Below, in pieces: positions 1 through 10,612 of a stretch of DNA of 64,000 bases. Both the position numbers and the translations under genes were made by a program. This DNA comes from Polytrichum commune (Eukaryota > Streptophyta > Polytrichopsida > Polytrichales > Polytrichaceae), in assembly GCA_950295325.1 (NCBI GenBank), contig OX485805.1, positions 2,974,501-3,038,500 of the forward strand, in the 5' to 3' direction. How positions within the stretch are numbered: the stretch's first letter is position 1; each line of letters opens with the position of its first letter. The notes under the pieces are model-generated. The model was not told the DNA's origin and did no database searches. It saw only the letters and a program-made list of their open reading frames with translations.

Positions 1-1027
1 TTTCGAGAGTAGACACTATCCCACTCCCAGATGACCATTAGAGAGAGACAATGCAGACCATTTGTGTTGGGTTGAATGAGGGGCATTCAACCTCATTATA
101 GCCATGAGCTCATGAACATGTAACGGGTTTACAAAAGAGGGTTATGGGAAAAGAAGAGAGGGAATTATCGCATACAAATATACCTCTCATCTTTCAAAAA
201 TAAAACTTGCCTCCCTATAGGTTTGTGGCCACATCACCCCAAAAGACTTGGACCAGATTGATTCAAGGTAATGAAAGTCGATTTCGCTTTCAAATAAACA
301 TTAATTATTCGAATATGGGTTACATCTAATATTAGGTTTTGTTGTTATGATGTTGGATGAATGAGAAGTACGCTTGTATGCAATAATTCCCTTTTTCATG
401 GAAGCAATGTTATTGCCCCATGTTGGAGGTGGTCCCTTGCAATATGTAGGTGAGGAGGGCCATGGCTAAACACCCACCTCTTTGAGTTGGGCCTGGTCAC
501 TATACCCTAACCTTCATAATGTCACCACCCCTCTCTTATATCCCGAAACCCTAGGAATAGATGTGCTCAATTGAAATCTTCCTCCTTGTTGGCACAGTTC
601 CCTCCCATGTATCACAAAGTTTGACATTCAAATAATCCACCAAAGAATTCAAACCACACGTTCGCACACATCACGTTGTCATCATTGTCATTATTGTAGT
701 GTTAACTTTGCATCATTCCATACTGTCACATGCTACACTAATCCTCTATTATCATGCATCCATGTTAATACTACATACCTCCTTAATATCACATGCACTT
801 TGGATGCCACATGCATGATATTAGGGAGGTTAGTGTATATTATCAAGGTAAAGGGTATCTAGTAAAAACTTGACCCTAGTAGGTTTTTATACGATTAACC
901 TCAAGTAGGTCCCCTTAGACTAATTCATGATGTGTGTTTTTACATGAGGTAGTAATGACGGGGGCTCAACTCAATAAGGTGGACTCCTACCCTTGGTACA
1001 TAAAGCTAGGGATGGACACCCACCTCT
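1..1027. other. Gene-free flank
   Basis: I see no coding exon, RNA gene or complete transposon here. The sequence is AT-rich, with stop codons in all frames, and runs up to the TTA target site of the first Harbinger-type MITE. It may be decayed transposon DNA, but no terminal repeats were found. Confidence 0.5.
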
Positions 1028-1030
1028 TTA

Positions 1031-1520
1031 GGGCCACTTCACACACGAGCCAAGAGCCGTGACCATGAAATTGTGAGAGCCCAAGAAAGTGTCCAAAGGC
1101 CATCCCAAAACACCTTCAAAATCATGTAGCTAGTGTGGTCATGGATCCTCAAGTTTAGTGTGAAGTCATATGTGACCGGGCCCTCAACCAATTGGTATTT
1201 CAAGGATTTTTTATTCATCCGGATCCTCGCACATGAAAAAATAAAATATATCAACAGTTGTGAGCATTCGGAGCACCATGGTCTCCTAGGTTTTGTGTGA
1301 GGCCTACCTCCAAAAGTTGATTTTTGAAAATAATCCAAGTGACCACGAAACATGATCCATTTGATGCCATGTAGACTTTACATGCATCTTGCATTCACAT
1401 ACTCCGTTGGTCCCTCAAGCATAGTGTGAAGTGAATTTGGACCGGCTCCGCCTTTTCCACCAATGAGAGTGCTTGAAGTGAAATGGTCACGGGCTCTCAG
1501 TCTCGTGTGTGAAGTGGCCC
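1031..1520. mobile_element. PIF/Harbinger-like MITE, family H, copy 1
   Basis: A 490-bp element. The left end reads GGGCCACTTCACACACGAG and the right end is its reverse complement, CTCGTGTGTGAAGTGGCCC. The flanks are TTA at 1028-1030 and TTA at 1521-1523, a 3-bp target duplication typical of PIF/Harbinger (Tourist-type) elements. There is no transposase inside, so it is non-autonomous. It is the cleanest member of a family with at least seven other copies or fragments in the window, and its ends match those of the transposase-bearing relic at 4658-6668. Confidence 0.9.
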
Positions 1521-1936
1521 TTAATCTGGGCCCCTACCACAACCACCGAGATAAGGAATCTTACATAAACTCCAACACCCATAGGATTCTAATTCATTCA
1601 TCTCATGTACACTGATTCAAAGCAGGGCCTCCGATGCTGCCAATTCTGAGGTTAAACCATCTTCAACAAGACACATACATGTTAAAATATGAATGAAAGC
1701 ATTTTCGCCTAGTAACCCTAAACCCGGCAGGCATGTAGTAATAAGGAGGGCCAGGGCCCATTATACAAATGTGTATTACATCTGGAAATCGCCAAAGGGC
1801 CCAGAAGTCCAACTTGAACTTATTAATGAAGGAGCTGTTGCATATGATTTGAAGACAATGCGTGTGAATTAAGTTAGATGCCACCTGGGCCCTCAAGGCA
1901 ACCTGCACGGCAAGTAGCTCAGTAATTAGTAAGGAA

Positions 1937-2395
1937 GGGCCGGTTTACACCATGGACCATGAAGTTGGACCATGGAAGATGGCCTTTTTCCATGGGCCGA
2001 TTTCATGATCCAACTTTCATGGTCTGAGTTCTTGAAAAATCAATTTATAATGTCTTTGGGCCCTTCACTAGGAGTGAACCCAATGTGGACCAAGAGAAAT
2101 GACCATGCACCCAAAAGTGAACATGCTGATTTTTTTGATATATGCCCGAAAAAAAATTCAAGTTTGACCATGCTTGTGTCTTCTCTTATTTTCATGTTCT
2201 CTTCCCCAAAACAATCATTAAAAAAGTATTTCTCTGCCATGGGCTCTTGTCTCTTTCTACAAGAACACCTCTTTTATCTCTCCCACCGCAAAACTCGGTA
2301 AACCATGTCAGTGAATCATGCATGCTTTAAAATTATGTCTTTTGGGGACCTCAACCTGCATGGTCACTCTGACATTTTTTCCCCTTAGTACTGCC
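1937..2395. mobile_element. MITE family P, right end missing
   Basis: The left terminus GGGCCGGTTTACACCATGG and the following 450 bp are homologous to the complete family-P element at 46045-46618. They share the repeated ACCATGGACCATGAAG motif and the stretch around GACCAAGAGAAATGACCATG. The terminal inverted copy on the right was not found, so the element looks truncated near 2395. Confidence 0.65.
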
Positions 2396-2399
2396 AAGA

Positions 2400-2920
2400 G
2401 CTCCCCAATCAAACCAACAAGTCATGACCACCAACAGTCTGCCAAATCGGTACGGGTCCCTCAATAATACCCCAGTGAACAAGTGCCACGTGGATTAAAC
2501 CAGTTCTTAACTTAGTTTGCCACTTGGTTTCACATGTTAAGCTGCCAGAGCGTCACATGCCATTGCTGGTAGGCAAATCAATAGAATAACTTCACTACGT
2601 CATGCTGATTTGGGATGGCCAGGAATATTAGACTAAATAGTTCATTGTGTGTTCTATGGTATTTTGATGTTACGGTGGTATTTTGATGAATAGGTTTACA
2701 TGTATTCTCATCCGAACATACTTTTAGTTCATCCAAATGCCAATTAGTTTTGCATCCTATCAAATTTGTAATGAAATATTGTTATGTTTGATGAAATTTT
2801 GGATGGGAAAAACACCTCATAATTTGCGACAGGAATTGAAGTATGCTCAACCTATAATACCTCAAGTATTTTTACATGGAATTATGACAAATAACGGTAG
2901 TTGGTGAGACTACACGGGCG
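2400..2920. other. Gene-free interval
   Basis: No supported coding exon, RNA gene or terminal-repeat pair was found between the truncated family-P MITE and the inverted CACTAAATA repeats. Confidence 0.4.
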
Positions 2921-2924
2921 GTTA

Positions 2925-3115
2925 ACAATAAGCTTAGAATTGAGCAAGACAAATAGAATTGGTGACACTAAATACAGTATTTGGTGTAGACGCCCAACAC
3001 TCTTTGAGATGGACCCCCACCAATATTTACCAAGGGTAAGGGGGTCTACACCAAATATTGTATTTAGTGTTACCAATTCGATTTGTCTTGTTCAACACTA
3101 ATCGTAAACCTTCCC
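2925..3115. repeat. Head-to-head inverted repeat of CACTAAATA ends
   Basis: An inverted repeat of about 75 bp per arm. The left arm holds GAGCAAGACAAATAGAATTG followed by ACACTAAATACAGTATTTGG. The right arm is the reverse complement with few changes. The loop (around 2990-3040) carries the words ACCCCCACCAATATTTACC and AAGGGTAAGGGGGT. The arms are the terminal sequence of the TA-target family K seen at 42973 and 54258, so this looks like two element ends fused head to head. Confidence 0.75.
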
Positions 3116-3630
3116 TACAGTGTGACCGACCAAAAATGTATACCTAACATTATTTGTCATTCCTTGGACAATTTTTTGGGCATTATAGATTTACAATGAT
3201 GTGATTATTGTCACTTACTAATTGATTCTTCATCCAAATTTTAGTCATCCATGACAACAATTCATTGCATAAATGTTAGGATGCAAAACATACCAAAAGT
3301 GGATGAGCTAAATGTGAATTGGAATGACAATATTTGTAACCTTATTCATAAGAAGTGTCATTAGAGAAGTTACCACAATGATATAAAATACCATATGACA
3401 CTAAATACAAGTGTAATAAACACTTGACCTCCATAAGTTTGTGGCAAATTCATCTCATGTGGGTCCCTCTCGACTAATAAAGGGTCTCTAATTGCCAATT
3501 TTGGGATCAAAACATCCAAAATAAACATTCTTATATCGTAATATAGGTCCTTGCGTTTTGTAAACGTATTTGAAAAAATATTTATTTCATATAAGTGGAA
3601 AAATACCTAATGTGTGTTTTTCATGAAGTG
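3115..3630. repeat. Family-K interior remnant and unassigned DNA
   Basis: The part up to about 3400 resembles the interior of the family-K elements near 35550 and 54330: the same order of short motifs is found, including ATGACAA followed by ATTCATAAGAAGTGTCA. The rest is unassigned AT-rich sequence with no gene. Confidence 0.5.
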
Positions 3631-3640
3631 CCTCGTTATT

Positions 3641-4570
3641 ACCGTACGTTAAGGGCAGCTTCGGCACAAAGTAATTCTAAAAATAGACGCCGAAAATTTT
3701 GGAATATTATTGACATTTTTTGCCGAAAATAAAATCAATTATTTTTCAAAATTGCCAAAAAGTAAGAACTTTTTACTTCTCACTAGAGTTTTACTTACAG
3801 TGGAAGCATATGTGAATTTTGAAAGAGAGAAGGTGCTCCTTTTGTAATCAAGCTCACTTACATTAGTCCACAAAGAATATGGGTTAAGAAGTAGCAAGAC
3901 TCTAGGTGAGGCTTTTCAAATGTGTTGTACACAAATTTTTGGAGTCCAATTGAGCATAGAAGATGAAGTTTTATAGAATTTGTCCAACTAACAAAAGTTG
4001 AGAAATCAATCCTTCTTCCACCTCCAATAAGTTTTGTGTCAAAATAAGTCTTTATGCAAAAGATATGGACAAAACATTGCAGCCGTGTAAAGATCAAAAA
4101 ATTAAAATGCGTTCATAACAGTTTTTCGGAGCTCATTTGTGCATAGAAGATCAACTTTTTTGGAATTTTGTCCAACTAACAAAAGTTGAGAAATCAATCC
4201 TTCTTCCACCTCCAACAAATTTTATGTCATTTGAAGACTCTATGCAAATGTTATGCGAGTTATAAAAATGAAGTCTAACTCGGTGCTTCACCTCAAAGGT
4301 TACATATCCCATATGCATTGTTGAACACAACTCCACTCTACTTGCATAAAGCACAGAGCATTCTCTACTCTTCACAGCTTACTCGCCATTCAATGCAAGA
4401 GAGATGTACAAGATATAAGCTTAAATAGAAAATTTAAAATGGATTTAAGCTGAATTTTAAAAATTAAAAGAGAAAATTGCCGAAAATATGAATATACTAT
4501 TTTAAGGTGCCGAACACTGTTTTTTTACTTTTAATAATTATTCGGCAAGAGAGCGCCGAAGCTGCCCTTA
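3641..4570. mobile_element. Inverted-repeat DNA element with ACCGTACGTTAAGGGCAGCT ends
   Basis: The left end (3641-3665) reads ACCGTACGTTAAGGGCAGCT and continues into TCGGC. The right end (4552-4570) is the reverse complement, making terminal inverted repeats of about 25 bp. The outermost bases differ by one indel (GTTATTACCG against GTTATACCG), so the boundary and the target duplication are unclear. Internally, about 90 bp is duplicated at 3930-4030 and 4130-4220 (shared core TCCAACTAACAAAAGTTGAG). No transposase is visible. The superfamily is not assigned. Confidence 0.75.
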
Positions 4571-5739
4571 ACGTACGGTATAACAAAGAAGTCCAATTTG
4601 TCATAATATTAAATATGTGATACATTGATTCATCTCAAACGACATCAAGTATATTGAGGGGCATTTCACACACAAGACTGAATGCTTATGACTATTGCAA
4701 TGTAAGCGTTCTCATTGGTCAAAAGGTGAAGACCTAAAGGTCCAAAGAAAGGTCGTGGACAAAAAATCTACATGGAGTCCTACATGGCAAGATGTGGATA
4801 AAGGAGTTGGAAGATTCGGAAGGTAAAGAAGAGGCCCCTATTAAATGACGAGATTATGAGAACGAAACCCTCATAGCTATTCCTGGTGAAATGGAAGAAA
4901 AATGCATAAAATCAACAAAAAAAAACAATGTATGAAGTAGTAAATTTGAATTATTGATGTTGAGTTCAATAAATTTGATTGAATGATTGAAAGTGCAAAA
5001 TAATAGATTCATATTGGACCAATTGGGCATTTTTAAGGGCATGGTCTTTGTCTCTTACTATGGGGCCCCCTGTCTCCCGCCTCCCTTTCCATCCATTGAG
5101 GACTTTGTCATTTGGTCATGGTTAATAATCAAATTTCCGACCTCTTGGTTATGGCCGAACGCCTTAGGAGGTGTTTTAGACCAAAATGTTCATTTTGTCA
5201 TGTTGATAAACTTTTTGGTATATAATACTTAATTTAATGATACTATATTCTAAATTCCACAGGTTGTATGTAGAGATGAATAAATACTAGGATCAAACTA
5301 CATGCTCGTATACTATCCAGTTTGCGCAATTTTGGAAAAATTTAACATATCTGCAAAAAAAATAAAAATACAAAGTTCTATTGAAGGAGTACAAAAATAA
5401 TAAATGTTTGAATGAAATTTAAGTTCAGGATAGATATGAGTGTCAATATTATGAACAGATGCATAATATGTAGAATGAACAACGTATAAGTGTTGTCAAT
5501 CAAATTCTAGCAAATGCTCAAGAAGATGATGAACACCACACTATGCAAGCCATACAATAGAATTTATTTGCAAATCCTTCAAATGGTAAAATCAAATTTA
5601 AAGACTATAATCTATTATCGATTTGTCTATTCAATTATCTATTTTTTTCCATCAATTTCATATTAAATTTGTACACATATCCGAATTGCACACATGTTAT
5701 GTAGCATAATACATGTAACAACTATATCAGCCATATGTT

Positions 5740-6211
5740 GTAATGATATATGAACCCTTCTCATAATATTCTTTATGTTCCTTTTAGGTTTCCGAAAGTA
5801 CGTTTTATATACATGCGAATAGAATTTTGAATAAAACTCTAGTTATTTTATAACCTTCAAAATCCTCTGCACTATCTTTGAATGAACTATAAGTGCATAG
5901 CCGTATTGGATATACACAATGTCCAATCAACTTATAAGGTAAGAATTTTCTTTTAATACAAAATTTTCTAACTTTTGATAGTTGGAACAATGTCCAATTG
6001 TGCATATTTCATGTCCATCAAAATTCATAATCGCAAAATACACATTTTGTATCAAAATACACAATTTGTAATAAAGCCGAATGAAATGTCTTTCTACAAT
6101 AATAATTTTCTCCTGCAATTGTAGGTGCAAGAATTTGAATGTAAGATCCATCAATTGCTCCTATAATATGATGAAATCCATGAAGGGCCTCAAATTTATG
6201 TGCTAGAATCC
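5740..6211 (-). pseudogene. PIF/Harbinger (DDE_4) transposase relic
   Basis: Reading the minus strand in pieces gives HKFEALHGFHHIIGAIDGS, then ENYYCRKTFHSALLQ, then QLSKVRKFCIKRKFLPYKLI, a segment IGHCVYPIR, and finally RTFGNLKGT. These are the ordered landmarks of HARBI1-like transposases: GAIDG with the first Asp, NYYxRKxFHS, the IGDxxYP block and the ERxFGxLKxRW block. The first acidic residue is kept; the second reads His where Asp is usual and the third reads Lys where Glu is usual. Frameshifts and stops separate the pieces. Upstream parts (nuclease N-terminus and any Myb-like partner) were not found intact. Confidence 0.82.
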
Positions 6212-6274
6212 TAAATCAAGCTGGACTTAGAAATTGCACAAAACCCTTGCAAATGAACTCTTACCAATTTACAT

Positions 6275-6468
6275 GCGCCGCCGCCGCCTTCCTTGTTGCC
6301 ACCTCTTTCCTACTTAACACCAAATTCATGCATGTAACTTTCACATATTACCATAGATGATATTTAGTGTTTGAGTTTACATTTAATGTTACTTACTTTC
6401 ATAGGGTTAGTGATATTTAGTGTAGTGTTCGTATTTAGTGTATCTAACACTAAATATCATATTTAGTG
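6275..6468. mobile_element. Family-K MITE, 5' truncated, nested in the Harbinger element
   Basis: This is homologous to the right two thirds of the complete family-K element at 42973-43283 (shared ATTCATGCATGTAACTT and TACTTTCATAGGGTTAGTG). It ends with CACTAAATATCATATTTAGTG followed by TA. The left terminus is missing. Its position inside 4658-6668 shows that it arrived after the Harbinger insertion or replaced part of it. Confidence 0.75.
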
Positions 6469-7597
6469 TAGTGAGATAGAGCTGCCCCTCTTTTCTCATT
6501 AATAAAATATGCAACGGTCTCTCAACATGGTCCATTCTCACTTCACACTATTAGAAGACCCAACACTGCACAAAATGGATACCGACTCTCATGGTACGGC
6601 CTTTGGATGATAAACAAGGGCCCTAACCATTTTTGGTCACGGCCCTTGGCTCGTGTGTGAAGTGGCCCTGAGTCGGGTCTATAAAGCTAAATATTGCTGT
6701 GTCGAATCAATTAAGGAAAACAGAAAGGAGCCTCCTCCGGGTCGACGCGTACTATTTCAAGGCGTCGATGTTGCAAGAAGACGCTCGGTTACGAATATTC
6801 CCTCTCGCTCTCTCTCGCTCTCTCTCGCTGTCTCGCTCTCGTCTCTCTAGCGTGGTAGGGGCTCAGCTCAAAGAGGTGGGCGTCTAGCTGCCCCGGCAAT
6901 TCTTCGAGTGTGAAGCAATTAGTGCGTGTGGCAAGATGTGGAAGTCAGTGTAACTTAAGTGCAACATGCGACTCATTTGGGAGGGCTTCAACACCATCAT
7001 GTTGTATGATCTAATCTAAGCTACTCCTTATTGAGCTTTGAAGGACGTGGAGGGAGGAGTCTCAAGCACCTTGTGCTTGCTGGGAGCTCCGTTTGGATCG
7101 GTCTAAGGGAAAATCCATCAGCAGCTGGGTCGATCTTCAACACCAGCATCACCATGTGCGTAGTATGGGTCAGCCCATCGACTTCAACACCATCCTGCAA
7201 GTTTTTTTGGTGGGCTGAGAGCTCTTCAAGTAGTATGTATGTGTATATACATGCAGAGCTAATGAATAGACTAATTGATTAAGTGGTGGTGCTTCGGATT
7301 GGAACCAGCCCTGGTACTTAGTCATCATCTCGACAAGTCCAGCTAAATCTTTTAGAGGATTTACAAGAAACAAACTAACCTTTTGCAAATTAAGAGTTGG
7401 AAGCCTGAGGTGCTGATTGTTTGCTGATATTGCTTGTTCCACGAAATGGGTGGTATGAAGCTTAGTTAAGTTTTCCATAGGGGGTTTACCTTTCTCATAG
7501 GGAGTATGATTAGTTTATTTATATGCACAGATAGACAGCCTAGTTGCGTGATGCTTCATTTTGAAACAGTCTGGCTTCTTTTAACTCGCACTGATGC

Positions 7598-7745
7598 GTT
7601 TCGATTTTGATTTCGATAGAGCTAATGTCACCTTAATGCGCACTGCAATGTCACAGAGTGGGCATTCTCTCAGCGCAAGCTTAGGATGTCCACTTTGTGA
7701 CATTATAGTGCGGCTTAAGGTAACATAAACTCAATCAAAACTTTT
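7598..7745. repeat. Imperfect foldback, about 60-bp arms
   Basis: The left arm contains AATGTCACCTTAATGCGCAC and GCAATGTCACAGAGTGGGCA. The right arm is its reverse complement with about 11 differences over 55 positions. The loop is about 20 nt. Arm length and mismatch density are compatible with a plant miRNA-type precursor or an old short MITE. No terminal target duplication was identified. Confidence 0.6.
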
Positions 7746-8194
7746 GGATTAAGATTTGGAAGAGGTGCTTGTTTATTGATATTGGCTCACAGATTGGACT
7801 GAGCTGAATCTTAGCATCATGTGATGGGTAGTATGCGATGCATCTATTGACGTGTTGGTCCACTAGTCTCGCGTCGAATTGCATAAAATTATCGGTTGGA
7901 ACTGGTTCAGTGGCTAGTCCTGATTGGGTTTCAGAGGAGTGGGATTGGTTGATTAGTTGAGGGGAATTAATGGATCACAGAATTATATGTACTTTTTCGG
8001 AATGGCATACATGTAAAGATTAGCTTGAATACGCATGCACCAAGTAGTGTCCTGAAATTAATTAAGCTGAATGTTCTTCTACAGAAGAATCTGATCCGCC
8101 AGTCTGAAGAGTGCTTACTGATTGTACAAGTGTGTAAGAGAAGCATTGAGCCGGTGTGCAAACATGCAAACCTGCTAGTTCTAGGACCTTATAC

Positions 8195-8412
8195 GAACGG
8201 GGAGATCAGACCGCTAGTTACAGATGGTCCGGTTGTGTTTGAGAAATAGCGGGTTCAAATTCTTCAAGTCTTTAGGGAAGGTTGCGATCACTTTAGAGGA
8301 ATGTGTAGAATTTACTTCAATCTAAAAAGAAGGAAACGGAAAGAAATTAACATGTAAACAGTTGGACTTGGAAACACTTGATCTCGACAGATTTTGCCGA
8401 CAATCATCCTGG
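8195..8412 (-). mobile_element. hAT-like MITE, family F (old copy)
   Basis: About 215 bp is homologous to the family-F insertion at 24421-24596: it starts near GAACGGGGAGATCAGACCG and shares CTAGTTACAGATGGTCCGGT and CAGTTGGACTTGGAAACACT. It is more diverged than the other four copies. It lies within 2.2 kb upstream of the receptor kinase coding start. Confidence 0.65.
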
Positions 8413-9348
8413 ATACGGTCTAGCTAGGACACGGCTTGTATATATATAAAGAGTAGAAACTGACTAGGTGGTACCACTTAATTACCCATATGTCTCCGCC
8501 CATAGCTGGTTCTTGAGTAGGTCGTCGGCGGTCTTGATTTTAAGGTTCTGCCAGGGTGCTGTTGAACTGCATCTGATGCATTATAAGGTTATTGCATCTG
8601 AACGTTGTTAGTCATGGCTCACACGTGAGTATAAGAGGTTGAAATCATCAGCAATGAGCTTTGAGATTTAGATCTTCTAATTCTCATCTTCTCATGTTGT
8701 TCTACTTGAGTCACTGATGTCTATAGAAGCAGAACTAGCCTTGGACTCTGGAGACTGCCTCAAACCTTCTGAACATGAAAACACGACAAAGTTAAGTTGT
8801 TATGAATCCTGGACGAGGATTGTGGACTTTTCACCTGACATTATAGAATTATTCGTGAGATTATTATTGTTCGTGAGATTTCATTTTGTATCACAGCTGA
8901 CCTGCTCGTATATATATATATACATGAGGGGGTGGTGTCCCATAGCTTGAACTTCCAATTTTCGGGAGTTTGATACTTGGAGTTGACAAGTAGCTTTCAT
9001 CCAAAGCATGTCAAACAATCTTTAAGCTCTCAATTGTGTGGGCAAGTCTAAAGTGAGGTATCGCGAGGGAGTGATACCAAACGATTGAGCATTCATGACA
9101 AGCCAAATAATGCTGCAAAGCCCATTGGCTTGGGACCCGCAAAACAGTAGCTTGAGTATGGAGGTAGCTTAGGATTATGACAGAGAGTTTCCTTGTAAAA
9201 AATGACTGAGCTTGGCGTCGTCATACACGGGATCCATCAAGGCGCCATCTAAGCATACTCAGCATGCTCAAAGTTCAAGCTCTCAGGTTGAGAGCTCATC
9301 GAGGAGGAGGCTTAAAGTGCCGTCAAGAAAGGCCGCGCTTTCAGGCGG

Positions 9349-9382
9349 CCACGTCACTTGTCTTGAAGGCTCCAAACCCTAG
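9349..9382 (+). promoter_or_regulatory. CCACGTCA element and telo-box
   Basis: CCACGTCA (9349-9356) is a bZIP-type ACGT core, and AAACCCTAG (9374-9382) is a telo-box. Both are common in plant promoters near the transcription start. They lie 34 nt upstream of a short ORF in a strong start context. Whether they serve the kinase gene 1.2 kb downstream is inference. Confidence 0.35.
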
Positions 9383-9415
9383 TCTGTAGCTCACTTGAGT
9401 TTCTCGACGGCAACG

Positions 9416-9505
9416 ATGGCGACTGAGGACCTCCCAGTTTTGTCAAGCTTTGCGAAACCTTGCAACTCCCATTCTTATGCATTTTGCTTCATGAAGCCTA
9501 TTTGA
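9416..9505 (+). CDS. Short ORF, possible uORF or first exon
   Basis: ATG in a good plant context (CAACGATGGC) opens a 29-codon frame that starts MATEDLPVLS and ends at TGA (9503-9505). It follows a telo-box. It may be an upstream ORF in the 5' leader of the receptor kinase transcript or part of an unrelated short transcript. The peptide matches no family I know, and coding status is unproven. Confidence 0.25.
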   Translation: MATEDLPVLSSFAKPCNSHSYAFCFMKPI

Positions 9506-10612
9506 GTGCACGCGTTAGAGGCTCCCCGCCGCCAATGGCAAGGATCCTTCGTTAGATCTCTCACCTCGCGCTCTAGAGTAAAGGGGCCTTAGTCTAGCTG
9601 TGTCGATATTACCGCATGCTTCCCCAGGTGATCAGTTACCCAAAGGTCCCTGCGATTTGAATATGACCACAGATTGTTGCAGAGCCTATACTGTAGCTCA
9701 TTTGGAATCCACATAATAGCTTCCATAGGTTACAGTTTCATTTGTGTAACCATACATCCTTTGACCTGTGTAGCTACTTGGAGCGACACTTCAGTTTCTT
9801 CTTAGATGCTGATATGTCTGGTGAGGATTTTGTGGCAACGTCGTAATTAGTTGATAGCAACTAGGCTCCTCTGTCAGTCTCAGATTTCCATTCTCGTGTC
9901 GAACTGCAGTAATTCAGTTCATTGAATATGAGGACTTGAAGTTGCATTCAGTCACAGTACTTCATCCGTGTCTCTGTATCTGGTGGGGCTTACAACACAA
10001 GGGAATTGAACTCCAACACCTCTGCTCAATATCTAGGATCCATGTAGATAGTACTCCTGGTGAAAGGGGTGCATCTCCCCCCATCCTAGATATGCTGACA
10101 GAGGTGATGAGCTTTACAGCCGCTGTGTGCAAATGTTTCTGGATAACAACTTGAGGGCACATAAGTTAGATTGAAGCGCGTGTATTGCGGAATTATGCAT
10201 TGGTCTTCTACATCTTCAATTTGATTGAAAAATTGTCATACAACTTAGCTAGCTACAGCCTACAGTCCAATAGGGTGTGGCTTATGCACATTGTCTTACT
10301 TGGAAAACTGTAACTGTCTACAATATGTATTCATCGAACTTCATATGCATTAAGTTCACAGCTTACTGTGTACATAAATTGTACTGAGGCACTGCCTGCA
10401 TGCAATCTCAAAGAGTACTAGGCTGCCCAATTTGAAAGAGTCGTAGCTTCCAACAAAATCAATCTGAATCAGTACATTGACTGATGAAAGTTGCATGATG
10501 AGGTGGGTCTGCCGCAGTTTATTGCAGCTCCGATCGGACTGGAACTAGTTCAGCATTTGAAATGCAACATTGGCATGCGTTACAGCGAAGTAATTTTTAC
10601 CTGAATGCAAAT

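Larger units (their letters stand above)
4658..6668. mobile_element. PIF/Harbinger element with decayed transposase, family H parent type
   Basis: The left end GGGGCATTTCACACACAAG and the right end CTCGTGTGTGAAGTGGCCC are the same terminal repeats as the family-H MITEs. Both flanks are TGA (4655-4657 and 6669-6671), a 3-bp duplication that ties the two ends together as one 2.0-kb insertion. Inside, on the minus strand, is a recognisable DDE_4/HARBI1-type transposase relic (5740-6211). A family-K MITE remnant (about 6275-6468) was inserted later. The element is dead, but it is the right type to have supplied transposase to the MITEs. Confidence 0.8.
6672..10612 (+). other. Upstream region of the receptor kinase gene
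   Basis: This 3.9-kb interval has no recognised protein gene. It holds a C/T-rich tract of repeated CTCTCG units (6798-6848), an imperfect hairpin (7598-7745), a hAT-like MITE (8195-8412), a G-box CACGTG (8622-8627), a TA microsatellite (8909-8922), an ACGT-type element with telo-box (9349-9382), a short ORF in good start context (9416-9505) and a small inverted repeat (10018-10110). It could contain promoter and spliced 5' UTR of the gene that begins at 10613, but no transcript start can be fixed from sequence alone. Confidence 0.4.

Noticed and set aside
10018-10110. Inverted repeat around ATATCTAGGAT as a regulatory hairpin
   Set aside because: The arms are only about 25 bp with several mismatches, and nothing around supports a function; noted only as part of the kinase upstream region.
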